Positions 1-9,542 are shown, counted from the stretch's first letter. The stretch is DNA of 64,000 nt from Blastocatellia bacterium (GCA_003168335.1 PMSM01000013.1:62001-126000); one strand, 5' to 3'. Program-made: numbers and translations. The notes: generated by a model not told the origin, from the letters alone.

Positions 1-828
1 ATCAGGCACTTTCATATCGTCCTTCCCGGTTATTACCAGACGTAACTTTCCTGGAAAAGTGCGATTGAATTTTTTGAAATATTCAAACAGCTCGGGGAAA
101 CCTTTGTTTGGATCGACGCGACCACAGTAGAGGAGATAGCGTGTAGAAGCTGCCGGGGGTTGTCGGCGCTTGGTATCGATGCCCATCGAGACAATCCTGC
201 CTGGTAGCGACCCCCACAAATTCTGACTTACTCGCTGTTCCGCGTCGGTGAGCCAGAGTGACTCTCGGGCCCGGTGGGCAGCATGCCGGTAAGCTGAAAG
301 ATAAGCCGTTTGCTCGCAGTGCAATGTTGGGGCAAACAGGGCATGGCCCGGAGGTACGCGCTGAAGTCCAAAATAAGTCGTGGGATAGAGGTAGGTAACA
401 AAGATCAGCGACCTGTAATCCGACCAATGAGTCTCGATAAACTGCATCAGCGGCTCGGAATAAGGGCCCTGGTTAAGGATGAACTCTTCCTGCAGAGGAA
501 TGCTCCATTGAAGTTTAAGAGGGTCTTCCGGATTACGATTCCTTCCGGGACGAAACCGACTGAACCCCGCGAGCAGTCTCTGATGCAGTTCGCCCCAATA
601 TGCACTCCGGCCGACTGTCACCGGAAATCTGACAATGTTCACTCCATCCTTCTTTATCGATCCTTCCGGGAGGACATTGGCCCAATCCGAGATATCCACA
701 GCCGTCGTCGTCAGAAGATCGACGTCGTATGCGTCACGCAAGAGAGTGGCGTAATGCCAGGCGAGAGATTCCGAGCCACCGACGACGCCTTCGTGATACC
801 GCTGAACAATAATCGCTAGTTTGTTCAT
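1..828 (-). CDS. GT4-type glycosyltransferase, 3' end beyond the window
   Basis: This frame has 276 open codons running off the left edge, so the C-terminus is missing. The N-terminus is a GT-B glycosyltransferase start: residues 1-10 form a beta strand, followed by the GGSE motif in VVGGSESLAWHYA. Near the cut end is GRVDPNKGFPELFEYF, which begins the nucleotide-sugar binding half. It probably transfers a sugar onto a surface polysaccharide or lipid carrier in the cytoplasm; the sugar cannot be told. The ATG overlaps the stop of the next upstream gene by 4 bp (ATGA), so the two are translationally coupled. The family call is firm; the exact role is inferred from neighbours. Confidence 0.85.
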   Translation of the reverse strand, partial: MNKLAIIVQRYHEGVVGGSESLAWHYATLLRDAYDVDLLTTTAVDISDWANVLPEGSIKKDGVNIVRFPVTVGRSAYWGELHQRLLAGFSRFRPGRNRNPEDPLKLQWSIPLQEEFILNQGPYSEPLMQFIETHWSDYRSLIFVTYLYPTTYFGLQRVPPGHALFAPTLHCEQTAYLSAYRHAAHRARESLWLTDAEQRVSQNLWGSLPGRIVSMGIDTKRRQPPAASTRYLLYCGRVDPNKGFPELFEYFKKFNRTFPGKLRLVITGKDDMKVPD

Positions 829-1913
829 TGAAGACACGAGAGAGCACGCAGAAAACTGCTTTCAATTATCTGGTTGGTAAACATGGCTTCATACCGTTGC
901 CGGCCTCTCAAACCCAACGCGGTTTTAACTGAGTTCTCTCTTAAGATTAGATCAATCGATTCTGCGATCAGAAAAGGATCGCGTTCGGGCCACGCCAGGC
1001 CTGCATCGCCCAGGGTCTCCGGGATCGCCGTCGAGGCGAAAGCAGTGATGGGCAACTTCATGGACATGGCTTCAACGAGTGGGACGCAGAACCCCTCGTG
1101 TTCGCTGGCCATGACGAAAGCATCGGCCACAAGGTAATACGCCTTTAGAGCTTCGTCTGATACGCCACCGCTGAAGACAACTGCATCTTTCAATCCGACT
1201 GAGCAGACGGCCAGGTGAAGAAGTTTTGAATATGGACTAAAGCCTTCTCCGCCTTTTCCCACAATGATCAGTCTGGAGTTGCGATTGCAGTTGTAATAGT
1301 AGCTGGCAAAACCTTCGATTAAGGCAAGGTGCCCTTTATTTGGCGTTACCCGGCCGACTGTCAAAATGTTTGCAGTACCATCCGAGTATTTTTTTAGCAC
1401 TGCTTCGTCGGCGGTAATTGTCGCTAAGCGATCGATGTGATGGAACGGTGGAACCACGAAGGAGCGAGCGTCGCTAGCCCCTTCCGCCACCAGTTCGTTC
1501 TTGTTGAATGTGGAGTCTGCGAGATAAAGATCGCACTGGGATTGGGCGAGATGGCCCAATTGCGCTCGGCCATCCTCACAAAGCCGCTGATCGCTACTGC
1601 TAAAGCCCATGAAGAACTTTGCCGGAGTTACATTGTGATACTTAATCGCCTTCCGGCATTTTAGTTCCCGCAGTAGCGACAATATCGGGCTCCAGCCCAC
1701 TGAGTAGTGATAGATAAGGACGTCATCAGCACCCTTTAGAAAGCGCTTGATCCCTGACACGTCAAAGATCTCATAGTTGCCGAGTGAACGTGTCTCTGAA
1801 AACAACCGCGCGTTGTTTCCTTGTCTCCGCAAAACGTCATACATTCCCAGCACGTCATTGCTGACGGCGTCGGCGGTAGTTAGGCTGGGACTTAAAATAC
1901 CGATTCTCGGCAA
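825..1913 (-). CDS. GT4 glycosyltransferase (tandem paralog 1)
   Basis: A 362-residue GT-B fold glycosyltransferase. Residues 187-195 read GRVTPNKGH, and 271-281 carry the GT4 E-x7-E signature (EHEGFCVPLVE), which binds the nucleotide-sugar donor. The start is a TTG: its downstream residues (PRIGILSPS) align with the ATG-started paralog just upstream (ARIAILTPT), so the TTG sits where that ATG lies. The two proteins share most motifs and length, so they arose by tandem duplication. The gene overlaps the following glycosyltransferase by 4 bp and lies 44 bp after its paralog. It likely acts in exopolysaccharide or O-antigen assembly; donor and acceptor are unknown. Confidence 0.88.
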   Translation of the reverse strand: MPRIGILSPSLTTADAVSNDVLGMYDVLRRQGNNARLFSETRSLGNYEIFDVSGIKRFLKGADDVLIYHYSVGWSPILSLLRELKCRKAIKYHNVTPAKFFMGFSSSDQRLCEDGRAQLGHLAQSQCDLYLADSTFNKNELVAEGASDARSFVVPPFHHIDRLATITADEAVLKKYSDGTANILTVGRVTPNKGHLALIEGFASYYYNCNRNSRLIIVGKGGEGFSPYSKLLHLAVCSVGLKDAVVFSGGVSDEALKAYYLVADAFVMASEHEGFCVPLVEAMSMKLPITAFASTAIPETLGDAGLAWPERDPFLIAESIDLILRENSVKTALGLRGRQRYEAMFTNQIIESSFLRALSCLQ

Positions 1914-1957
1914 CGTAGTTGTCAGTTTCCCCGTCGGTTTCTCTAGTTCGCGCCGTT

Positions 1958-3055
1958 CTACAGGTCAAGGCCTGTCTGGTGAAGCGCAGCCAGGAACTGC
2001 GATTCACTAGAGCGGTTTGAAAACATGTTCTCGTAACGCCGCCGGCCGGCTATACCCAAAGCCACTCCAGCGGATTCATTTCGAACCAAATGATCGACTG
2101 ATTCGGCCATCAAGAAAGGATCGCGTTCAGGCCAAACCAGTCCCGCATTGCCCACGGTTTCCGAGATTGCCGCGCCTCCATAAGCGACTATTGGCAATTT
2201 CATCGCCATCGCTTCAACCAGAGGCACGCCGAAACCCTCGTGTTCGCTGGTCATCAGGAAAGCATTCGACACAAGATAGTAAGCCTTTAAAGCGCTCTCG
2301 GAAACTTCTCCCGTAAATACAATCGAGAGATCGACACAGAGCAGCTCGGCTACCTCTCTGATCAATTTTGAATAGGTCTCAAATGCCGGCCCTTCAGGTC
2401 CGACGATAAAGAGTCGAGAATTGCAATCAAACTGGTAGAAGTAGTTGGCAAACGCCTCTATCAATGCGACATGACCTTTGTTCGGACGAACGCCGCCGAC
2501 CATCAGAAGGTTTGTCTTCCCGTCAGTATACTTGTCGACAAGATCCAGATCCGGCTCAGTTGCGTACAAGCGATCCGCGTTGTTGAAAGGGGGAACGACA
2601 AAGGTGGAAGACCTGCTTGTTCCGGCAGCTCGCAGCTCGTGCATGTTGTACGCGGAAGCCGCCAGATAAAGATCATGGCCGGCGCGGGCGATCACCTGAA
2701 GCTGAGAGCGCCCTTGCTTGCACAAGTTCTGGTAGTGCGGGCTGATACCCTCGAAAAACTCGGCCGGGGTGACGTTGTGATACTTTATAATGGTACGACA
2801 ATTGACCTCCCGCAAAATGTCGACTCCAGTATCCCAACCGATAGAATGATGATAGATGAGAACATCATCCGAGTCCTGCATGAATGAATTGATCGCAAGG
2901 TAGTGCTGAACCTGTCGTCCGTCCAGGCTCCAATCCTCGGCAAACATCTGAACCTCATGGCCGCGTGCACGTAATATTCGCCTCATTCCCAACACGTCAT
3001 TACTCACCGCATCAGCTGAGGCAATGGTCGGAGTCAGGATTGCGATGCGGGCCAT
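1958..3055 (-). CDS. GT4 glycosyltransferase (tandem paralog 2)
   Basis: A 365-residue GT4 protein and close paralog of the next gene downstream. It shares the N-terminal ADAVSNDVLGM stretch, KYHNVTPAEFF, GGVRPNKGHVALIEAF and the EHEGFGVPLVEAM donor-binding signature. It starts with an ATG but has no clear Shine-Dalgarno sequence. It is first of the three glycosyltransferases, 100 bp after the methyltransferase gene and in the same direction, so a common polysaccharide operon is likely. Two paralogs may add the same sugar in successive linkages, but this is inference. Confidence 0.9.
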   Translation of the reverse strand: MARIAILTPTIASADAVSNDVLGMRRILRARGHEVQMFAEDWSLDGRQVQHYLAINSFMQDSDDVLIYHHSIGWDTGVDILREVNCRTIIKYHNVTPAEFFEGISPHYQNLCKQGRSQLQVIARAGHDLYLAASAYNMHELRAAGTSRSSTFVVPPFNNADRLYATEPDLDLVDKYTDGKTNLLMVGGVRPNKGHVALIEAFANYFYQFDCNSRLFIVGPEGPAFETYSKLIREVAELLCVDLSIVFTGEVSESALKAYYLVSNAFLMTSEHEGFGVPLVEAMAMKLPIVAYGGAAISETVGNAGLVWPERDPFLMAESVDHLVRNESAGVALGIAGRRRYENMFSNRSSESQFLAALHQTGLDL

Positions 3056-3155
3056 GGGTTAGGTTGTTGCGGCGTTGTTGACGATTGCGTGAAGTCCACT
3101 ATGATTTGCCTGGCGCAAAGAGATGTGTTCTGCCCAGGCGAGCCAACGCTGCTAA

Positions 3156-4835
3156 TCACACTTTGCGACCCAAAATTCCGTAGTCCATCGGTCCGAAAAA
3201 ATAATGATTTACGAATTTCGCCACTTCATCGTCTCCCTTGAGAATCGCCGAAGTCATCGGATATGACTTCAGGACCTCGACGCGACAAAGCCCTCTTGAC
3301 TCAAGAAGAAACTGCATCGTTTGGCTGGGGATCGGATTCTTATGTGTGGGATCAAGATAAAAGTTACATGCGCCAACCAGGATATTTTCCGGGTTGGGTG
3401 TTTCCAGAATAACAACGCCGCCTGGCTTAAGCGTTCGCGCTATTTCGTCGAGAAAACTAATCAGAGTTTCGAGTGGGAGATGTTCTACAAAATGAAAAGC
3501 TGTGATTGCACTCAAACTATTATCAGCCTGTGATCGCAGATACGTTATTGCCTCGCCGGCAGCAGCCGGGAGCCCCCGGCGCTGACAGTCCTCGATCATG
3601 ACTCGGCTGATATCAATCCCACGAGCGGCGAGACCCGCTTCTTTCAAAACTTCCAACCATTCGCCCCGGCCGCAGCCGATATCCACGATGTCCGTCGTGA
3701 TACTGGCGTCTCGGAGCATTGGCAAATAGGATCTGGCCTTCTCTTTAATATCTTCCCTCGTCCCGCGGAACTGATCCTCGAGTGAGCAATAGAGCGAGTC
3801 GAGCAGATGGTCTTTCTCGGTGCTGAGAATTTGCATCTGATCCGGCTCAAATGGCTGAGGCAACCGTTTGCGCGCCTCTTCCAACAGAAGACTTAATCGT
3901 CTTTCCTGCAACACGAGCTCCATTCGCGATTTTTGCAGGCTGGTGTCCATCTTTGTGCTCAACTCATGCAACTCCGCGGCTTGTGATTCTTGCGCGGCGG
4001 CCTGTCGCTTAAACTGATCCTGTATCGCATCCAGTTGCGCCGAGATGTCGGCTTTCAGTCTATTCCGATCTTCGTTTATTTCATGCTGCTCGCGAATGAG
4101 CGCCTTGAGTTGCTGGTGATGTAAGTCGGCGACCTTTTTGTACAATTCGGAAAGTTCGGCAATTGCTTTGACGAGCCGCTCAGACAGGTTTGCATCGCTT
4201 TCGTCCAGGCGGCTGAAAAAGCTTGCGTCCCGGACGTTGATCTGTGCAGCCAAATGCTCGTATCGCGCAGTCAAATGTGCTTCAAGTCTTCTGTGGTCCG
4301 TAATCAGGGCGGGAAGTCGAATGATTCCAACCAGACGTTCGATCAGGTAACCCAACACCGGGACGTTATAGAGTTTTTTGAAAAGCAGGGGTCTGTCTAG
4401 CCTACTAACTTTTACATCCCTTAACCGGCCCTCCGGCGAGAACCTTAGACTAGTAAGAATATCGACCTTGCTGCGGCGTCCGTCTCGGAGATTCTCTAAA
4501 TACTTCGCGAATCCCGAGTCATCCGGCTCGCGCTTAAGAATTGCGCGGTAGGCGTTGCGAACGAACGCCTCGTCGTTCAAAACAAGAAGGTCTTCAAGTT
4601 GATAATGCTCGCGAGCTTCGAACTCCGATTCAAGAGCTAGTGCCGGAAAAGAGCTGGCGCCAAGCGAAGTTGCTGAGCTGGATATTGAAGTAGCGAACCT
4701 GCCCTCGGTTTTCAGAAGGTCAGTGAGGATGGCTGAAGCATCGACCGGGGAGTTGCTCTTGCGCTTTTCCGCGTCTTCCCTGATCCGAGCCATTAGTTGC
4801 GCAAGATCCAGCGCTTGATTACCATTTTCGTTCAT
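3156..4835 (-). CDS. DUF4214 / coiled-coil / SAM methyltransferase fusion
   Basis: A 559-residue three-part protein. The N-terminus (1-30) resembles the short helical leader of many polysaccharide-cluster enzymes. Residues about 80-140 look like DUF4214 (FVRNAYRAILKREPDDSGFAKYL). Residues about 180-325 are heptad-rich, charged and without proline, predicted coiled coil. Residues 380-545 are a class I methyltransferase: motif I DIGCGRGEW at 385-393, a FVEHLP loop near 449-454, and LKPGGVVILETPNPEN near 469-484. A methyltransferase joined to a long coiled coil recalls WbdD-type O-antigen chain terminators, where the coil sets chain length; domain order and companion domains differ here, so a terminator role is only a hypothesis. 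Cytoplasmic, probably at the membrane. Confidence 0.82.
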   Translation of the reverse strand: MNENGNQALDLAQLMARIREDAEKRKSNSPVDASAILTDLLKTEGRFATSISSSATSLGASSFPALALESEFEAREHYQLEDLLVLNDEAFVRNAYRAILKREPDDSGFAKYLENLRDGRRSKVDILTSLRFSPEGRLRDVKVSRLDRPLLFKKLYNVPVLGYLIERLVGIIRLPALITDHRRLEAHLTARYEHLAAQINVRDASFFSRLDESDANLSERLVKAIAELSELYKKVADLHHQQLKALIREQHEINEDRNRLKADISAQLDAIQDQFKRQAAAQESQAAELHELSTKMDTSLQKSRMELVLQERRLSLLLEEARKRLPQPFEPDQMQILSTEKDHLLDSLYCSLEDQFRGTREDIKEKARSYLPMLRDASITTDIVDIGCGRGEWLEVLKEAGLAARGIDISRVMIEDCQRRGLPAAAGEAITYLRSQADNSLSAITAFHFVEHLPLETLISFLDEIARTLKPGGVVILETPNPENILVGACNFYLDPTHKNPIPSQTMQFLLESRGLCRVEVLKSYPMTSAILKGDDEVAKFVNHYFFGPMDYGILGRKV

Positions 4836-4868
4836 CTAGAATTCCTGTATCTCTTTAATTCGACGCAT

Positions 4869-5065
4869 CTATCGATGCTGGAAGAATGCGTCGCCGACTG
4901 CAAGAGCTTCATCAACGATCAGCATCAGAGGCGAGGTAAAAATTCCAGTGGCAAAGCGAGTCGGACATACATACCGCTGGAGTAAGCCTTAAGCGGTTGG
5001 TAAATGAAGTCGCCGATCTCGGCGAAACGTTCGATTATCTTGAAAGGCTACAATCAAAAAAGCGC
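4869..5065 (-). pseudogene. Remnant of Wzt/KpsT-type polysaccharide ABC-transporter ATPase
   Basis: Read on the minus strand from about 5060, the sequence gives [20 protein letters not shown], then [10 protein letters not shown], the ABC signature of polysaccharide and teichoic acid exporters. One base is then missing; restoring it gives [20 protein letters not shown] followed by GDAFFQHR, which is the Walker B and D-loop region, and then a TAG at 4869-4871. The Walker A half and the C-terminus are absent, so it cannot work as a transporter. Further upstream on the same strand (about 5079-5150) is a short hydrophobic open stretch of unknown origin. The remnant adjoins the polysaccharide genes, so the cluster has lost an exporter or was rearranged. 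Confidence 0.8.
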
Positions 5066-5151
5066 GTCAGGCATCACCGATCACAATGAGAAGGAAAACC
5101 GCTGAGATCATGGCCATCACACGGGCGTTCCTCTTTACCTGACTACTTAGC

Positions 5152-7722
5152 CTAGGGGATCGTTACGTGCGGCGCGGAGGCAGTCGGCCGGCTTGTTGCC
5201 GTGCCCACCGTGATCACAATTGGAAGATCGCCTCGATCGACTGCTGCAGGCAGCGTAAGATCAATCTCCTCAAATCCCGGTTGATCCAGCAAAATCACGT
5301 TTGATGGAACTATTATAGTCGTGCCAATAGTCACAGTGATCGAACCGGCGGCCGTACCACGCACGCCGGTTACATGGATCTCGAGCACGGTTGGGACTTG
5401 CGTGCCCGTACCGTCGTCAGACGTGATATTGAACGGCTCCGTCACACAGCCTGGCGTAATCGGGTTAGTGATGTTGCACACCACCGCGCGCCCGCCAGGG
5501 CCGTTTGAGTCCGTAAAGATATCGGGTTGCGCCGGTACAATTACCACCCGACCGCGAATCACCGTGCCGTTGTTATTGATGACCACCGGATAGCTGTCTA
5601 TTCCAGAGTTGGGCACGAGACCCACAGGCACGACGAAGCTGATCTGTGCCGGTGATGTGCTGACCGAGTACAACCCGCAAGCGGCTCCATTGATTGACAT
5701 GGAAACGCCGTTGAGTTCAATTGGCAACGCGGGCGAGCGCTTTGCATAAGACGCATTGTTGTTGCTCACCTGAGCGTTTGAAGGCGCCAGGGCGACATTG
5801 GATTGCACAACGCCCAGCTCGCCGGGCGCCAGGCCGGGCGCAAAGCCCGGAGGCGTAATGGGCGAAGCGACAGGACTGGCCGCTGGACTTGCAGTTGGAG
5901 TTGCGGTTGGACTTACCAACGGGACCATGCTGGCGCCCGTGAATAGCGAGATCGTTCCGGCTGACTCAGTCGTGATAGTCGGCGACAAGTGATAGAAGAC
6001 TTCACTTAGGCCATCCGCGTTCCCGCCACCCAGTTCAGCCGTCAAAGAGAATGCTATCCGGCTGCTGAGGTTACTCGGAAGCCCGCGCAGGCCGGCGAAC
6101 GTCGGGATATTTGTGAGACGAGTGAACGGTCCCGTTGAGGTTGCCGGAAGCGGGGCTGCCGGCAGCGGGGCCAGAAAAAGCTGCTCAGCGCGCAGCGGAT
6201 TCAACCCGGTGCTGTCCTGATCGGCAGTGGGGAAGGTGCCGTCGGGTAGGAAGTTCAAAGCCGAAGTGAATACTACCGAGTGCGGGCTTAGCGCGCCGTC
6301 GTAGTCAGTAAACGTCGGAAAGTGGAAAATGTCTCCGGGAGCCGACAGAGCACGTGGTCCAACCTGAGCGAAAGTGTCCAACTGCACGTTGTAAACAAAG
6401 GTGACGGAGAATATCGGTGATGCCGCCGGTGATGCCGCCGGCGAGGCGGCCGGTGATGACGCTGCATTCGCTTTCGGATCAATGGCCGTCGACTCAAAGG
6501 CAATTAACTTCCCATCGCGACTTAACCTTCTGCCAAAGCCGAAAATGTTGGTCGTGGCTGACGTAGTGGCGTCGTTCTTTGTCTTGGTGACCTGCCGCAA
6601 ACCGCCGGTATCGCTCACATAAACTTCCGCGTTCGAAAAACCTCCGCCGTCGTCGTTGTTGCCCGTCAGATTCGCATTGGAAACAAACGCGAGCACTGAT
6701 CCATCACTGGAAAGACACGGATTCGAGCTGAAGATCGGATTGTTCAGTGACGTAGACTTTGTGTTGGTTACTTGAGTAAACGTCGCGCCGTTATCGTTAG
6801 TTCGAAAGACTTCCGGGTTCCCTCCCGGGGGAAGCGCAGTGGTATCCAAATTACCGACCGCCGGCACAAGATTCCGGGTTGAGATGAAAGCGATGACATT
6901 TCCATTATCGCTGATGCTCGCTTCGCGATTATCGTCGGCGACTCGAGGCGCCAAGGTTGTCGATCCGGCAGCCGGCGCGATGCTGGCCGGCGTATTTGTA
7001 ATTTGCTTGAACGTGCCAGTCGACAGATCTATAGGTCCCACGTCGGCTCCACTGGAAAGACTTGCGACGTCAGCAACGGTGAACTTGTAAGTCCAGATCT
7101 CCTGATTCGCATCAGCCGCCAGGGCAGCGCTCGTAGTCCCGTCAAAACTCGCCGGAGTGGGCGCATTCGAGCTGAAAACGATTGTGTACGTGTGCTGTCC
7201 GGCAACCGGCACCGACCCCTCCAGAGTAATCATCGGACGGTTACTGCTGATCTCAATCGCGACATTGCTCAGATCTACCGGGGTCGGCGAAGGAGTGGGC
7301 GTCGGCGATGGGCTGACCGATGGACTTGGACTCGGGCTTGGGCTCGGCGTTGGCGAAGGACTACCCGGGGGGTTCAGTACGCTCCTGGTATTAGTCAGCT
7401 GGAAAATCCGCCGCTGCGCATAGTCGTACAAAAAAATCTCGCGATTACCGTCTTCGTTGTTGCGCGCATTGGGATTAATGGTTCCATTAGGATTAAGCGT
7501 CGGCACCTTCTCAGTCGCGATATCGCCGTTCGATTCAATGACCACAAAGCGGCCATTGGCGGACATGTCGCCGGCAAAAGAGTCGCGCGTTGAGTTGGTG
7601 ACTTGCGTGACGAACGGATCGGGCGTGGAGTTCGCCGGGCTTTGCGCCGACGACGAAAGCGCGCCCACGACCATCATGCACGCGGCTGCTGCGAACAGAA
7701 AAGCAAGTATCAGTCTCACCAT
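5152..7722 (-). CDS. Secreted WD40-like propeller protein with TIGR03437-like C-terminal domain
   Basis: An 856-residue exported protein. The start was placed at the ATG at 7722 because it opens a signal peptide (MVRLILAFLFAAAACMMVVG, then SSAQS); the frame continues upstream only to a TTG at 7794. The middle has TolB/PD40-like repeats, with phrases such as DGSVLAFVSN, DGKLIAFES and NREIFLYDY. Three low-complexity tracts of Pro-Ser-Thr-Ala (TPSPSPSPS and ASPAASPAASP) act as linkers. The last 200 residues match the TIGR03437 pattern seen in acidobacterial secreted proteins (INGAACGLYSVSTSPAQISF). No catalytic residues are visible; a cell-surface binding or structural role is likely. The serine-proline tracts are repetitive DNA that may vary in length. 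Confidence 0.8.
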   Translation of the reverse strand: MVRLILAFLFAAAACMMVVGALSSSAQSPANSTPDPFVTQVTNSTRDSFAGDMSANGRFVVIESNGDIATEKVPTLNPNGTINPNARNNEDGNREIFLYDYAQRRIFQLTNTRSVLNPPGSPSPTPSPSPSPSPSVSPSPTPTPSPTPVDLSNVAIEISSNRPMITLEGSVPVAGQHTYTIVFSSNAPTPASFDGTTSAALAADANQEIWTYKFTVADVASLSSGADVGPIDLSTGTFKQITNTPASIAPAAGSTTLAPRVADDNREASISDNGNVIAFISTRNLVPAVGNLDTTALPPGGNPEVFRTNDNGATFTQVTNTKSTSLNNPIFSSNPCLSSDGSVLAFVSNANLTGNNDDGGGFSNAEVYVSDTGGLRQVTKTKNDATTSATTNIFGFGRRLSRDGKLIAFESTAIDPKANAASSPAASPAASPAASPIFSVTFVYNVQLDTFAQVGPRALSAPGDIFHFPTFTDYDGALSPHSVVFTSALNFLPDGTFPTADQDSTGLNPLRAEQLFLAPLPAAPLPATSTGPFTRLTNIPTFAGLRGLPSNLSSRIAFSLTAELGGGNADGLSEVFYHLSPTITTESAGTISLFTGASMVPLVSPTATPTASPAASPVASPITPPGFAPGLAPGELGVVQSNVALAPSNAQVSNNNASYAKRSPALPIELNGVSMSINGAACGLYSVSTSPAQISFVVPVGLVPNSGIDSYPVVINNNGTVIRGRVVIVPAQPDIFTDSNGPGGRAVVCNITNPITPGCVTEPFNITSDDGTGTQVPTVLEIHVTGVRGTAAGSITVTIGTTIIVPSNVILLDQPGFEEIDLTLPAAVDRGDLPIVITVGTATSRPTASAPHVTIP

Positions 7723-8186
7723 CAAGACACCCAACAGACAACGAACATGCTCACTGGGGATTGAGCCAAAATTGAGCCAAATTAGCCAGAACAAATACCG
7801 CGAAGCGTTCAGCGGTTAGAGTTCGACATTGTAATCGTTAGCCCTTGGCAACCGCAAGCCGCCATCTCCGGGTTGCTTAAAATATGAGTCGGTACGAAAG
7901 CATATGCAGATCCCGGGTTTTGATTAGCTTGAGCCTGACAAATCTTCCTTAGACACGGCGACCAAATGCGGCGATCAATATACATCAGGCCACTTTGAGA
8001 TTACAGTATCCCTCCCGGCGTTGCCCGGATCGCGCCGCCACAGAGCGGAGGGCCGCAAAAAAACAACGAATAACGTTCCGCGGCGTGATATGAGGCGTGA
8101 TAAGATTGGCGGCGCGGCGCCGTCCCCCGCCGCAGCCTATCAGCAGTCCTGGTTGCTGACCTTCGCTTTTCATCGACGGAAGAAAG
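7723..8186. other. Intergenic region between divergent secreted-protein genes
   Basis: 464 bp between divergent starts (7722 minus, 8187 plus). It must hold promoters in both directions. No convincing -35/-10 pair, hairpin terminator or conserved RNA was recognised. Open frames crossing the right part are shadows of the plus-strand metalloprotease. Confidence 0.5.
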
Positions 8187-9542
8187 ATGAGTCGAAAAGG
8201 ACTGAGCGCCGCGGTTGTCTTGTTCGCGCTCATTAGCGCACAGGCGCCGGTCCGCGCGTACACGCTGCAATACCGCGACAACTCGGGCATAGTTGCCCGG
8301 CGCTGGCTCGCCCGCCCCATCATCGTCGCCTTCTCGAGCTCGCTCAGTTCGCCACCCTCGAACATCAAGACCGGTAGTGATGTGATTGGCTCGGCGCGTC
8401 ACGCGCTGGAACACTGGGCGAACGTTGCTGATATTCAATTTCTCGAAACCAGATCTACCGCCCAGACGATCAGTCCGCCGAATAACGGCGATCGCATTAA
8501 TCTGATTACCGTCTCGCCCGAGAATGGCGCGGTGTTCGGCACATCGGAAAGCCCGGGCCGGACGCGGGTCTTCTCAGATTCCGGCGGCGCGATCGTGGAA
8601 GCTGACATAGCCTTGAATCCGAACGAGCTTTTCTCGAGCGATGGCACGCCCGGCACATACGATCTTGAATCAACGTTCACGCACGAAGTCGGACATCTCC
8701 TGGGGCTCGAACATTCTGCCGTCATTGGCGCGACGATGCAGCCGCGCCAGGCACTGAACGGTGTCTATGGACTGCCGGCCTTTACTCAACGGACCTTGTC
8801 CGCGGATGATGCGGTGGGCGCGCGAGCTCTTTACGGATCCAAAGCCGGCACCGGCTCAATCTCCGGGAAGTTGATCGGCGCTGCCGTAGCCGGACTATCG
8901 CAACCGATCTTTGGCGGACACGTATTCGCGGAAGATGTGTTGACCGGCAGATTGATCGCAGGCAGCGTTACTTTGCCTTCCGGAGAATATCGCCTCGACG
9001 CCCTCCCTCCCGGTAGCTATCGTTTGATCGGACAGAGCCTGGACGGTCCAATCAGCGCCGCCGACATCGCACCTGCGGGCGGATCGTATGCGGGTCTGAT
9101 GGAAACGAAACCTTCATTCCGCACTTTCATTTTCGCGGGCCGCTCTGCTTCTCGGTCGATCAGCATCACCGCCGATGTCGCCTCCTCGCTGGGTTCCTTT
9201 GTATCTCTAAATTCGGCGGCGACGCTCAAGCCGCAGCTGATCGGAATGAACGGCGAGCTATCGACCGCGGCCCTGCCGTTGGAAGCGGGTAAGAAGTTCA
9301 CGATTTATGTAGGCGGCGAGGGACTGGATCAAATCGCCGCTGACGGCATTTCCATAAGCTCGCCTTTCATCACCGTCGACCCGGCCACCTTGACTGAAGA
9401 ACAGTTTGATACGCCTTACCCGGTTATCAGTTTCGAAGTCACCATAGCGCCGAATGCTCCGCCCGGCGACTACAGTATTCGCTTGCAATCAATCAGCGGC
9501 GAACTGGCGTATCTTCCTGGCGCGCTGACAATTGATCCCTAA
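8187..9542 (+). CDS. Secreted matrixin-type (M10) zinc metalloprotease
   Basis: A 451-residue protein with signal peptide (residues 1-24, ending PVRA). The metzincin zinc site HEVGHLLGLEH lies at 166-176, with H166, H170 and H176 as ligands and E167 as general base; M184 in ATMQPR is the Met-turn. Residues about 220-290 look like a carboxypeptidase-regulatory or CNA-B-like beta sandwich (GEYRLDALPPGSYRL). A further beta-rich domain follows at 340-451. No obvious cysteine-switch propeptide is seen. It should cleave extracellular proteins; the substrate is unknown. The ATG is preceded by GGAAGAAAG. It is divergent from the WD40-like gene. Confidence 0.88.
   Translation: MSRKGLSAAVVLFALISAQAPVRAYTLQYRDNSGIVARRWLARPIIVAFSSSLSSPPSNIKTGSDVIGSARHALEHWANVADIQFLETRSTAQTISPPNNGDRINLITVSPENGAVFGTSESPGRTRVFSDSGGAIVEADIALNPNELFSSDGTPGTYDLESTFTHEVGHLLGLEHSAVIGATMQPRQALNGVYGLPAFTQRTLSADDAVGARALYGSKAGTGSISGKLIGAAVAGLSQPIFGGHVFAEDVLTGRLIAGSVTLPSGEYRLDALPPGSYRLIGQSLDGPISAADIAPAGGSYAGLMETKPSFRTFIFAGRSASRSISITADVASSLGSFVSLNSAATLKPQLIGMNGELSTAALPLEAGKKFTIYVGGEGLDQIAADGISISSPFITVDPATLTEEQFDTPYPVISFEVTIAPNAPPGDYSIRLQSISGELAYLPGALTIDP

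Noticed and set aside
83-427. Minus-strand open frame of 114 codons
   Set aside because: It lies in another frame of the partial glycosyltransferase (1-828), whose frame carries clear GT4 motifs.
7003-7593. Plus-strand open frame of 196 codons, Arg-rich
   Set aside because: Antisense to the Ser-Pro region of the WD40-like gene; composition follows from the repetitive complement.
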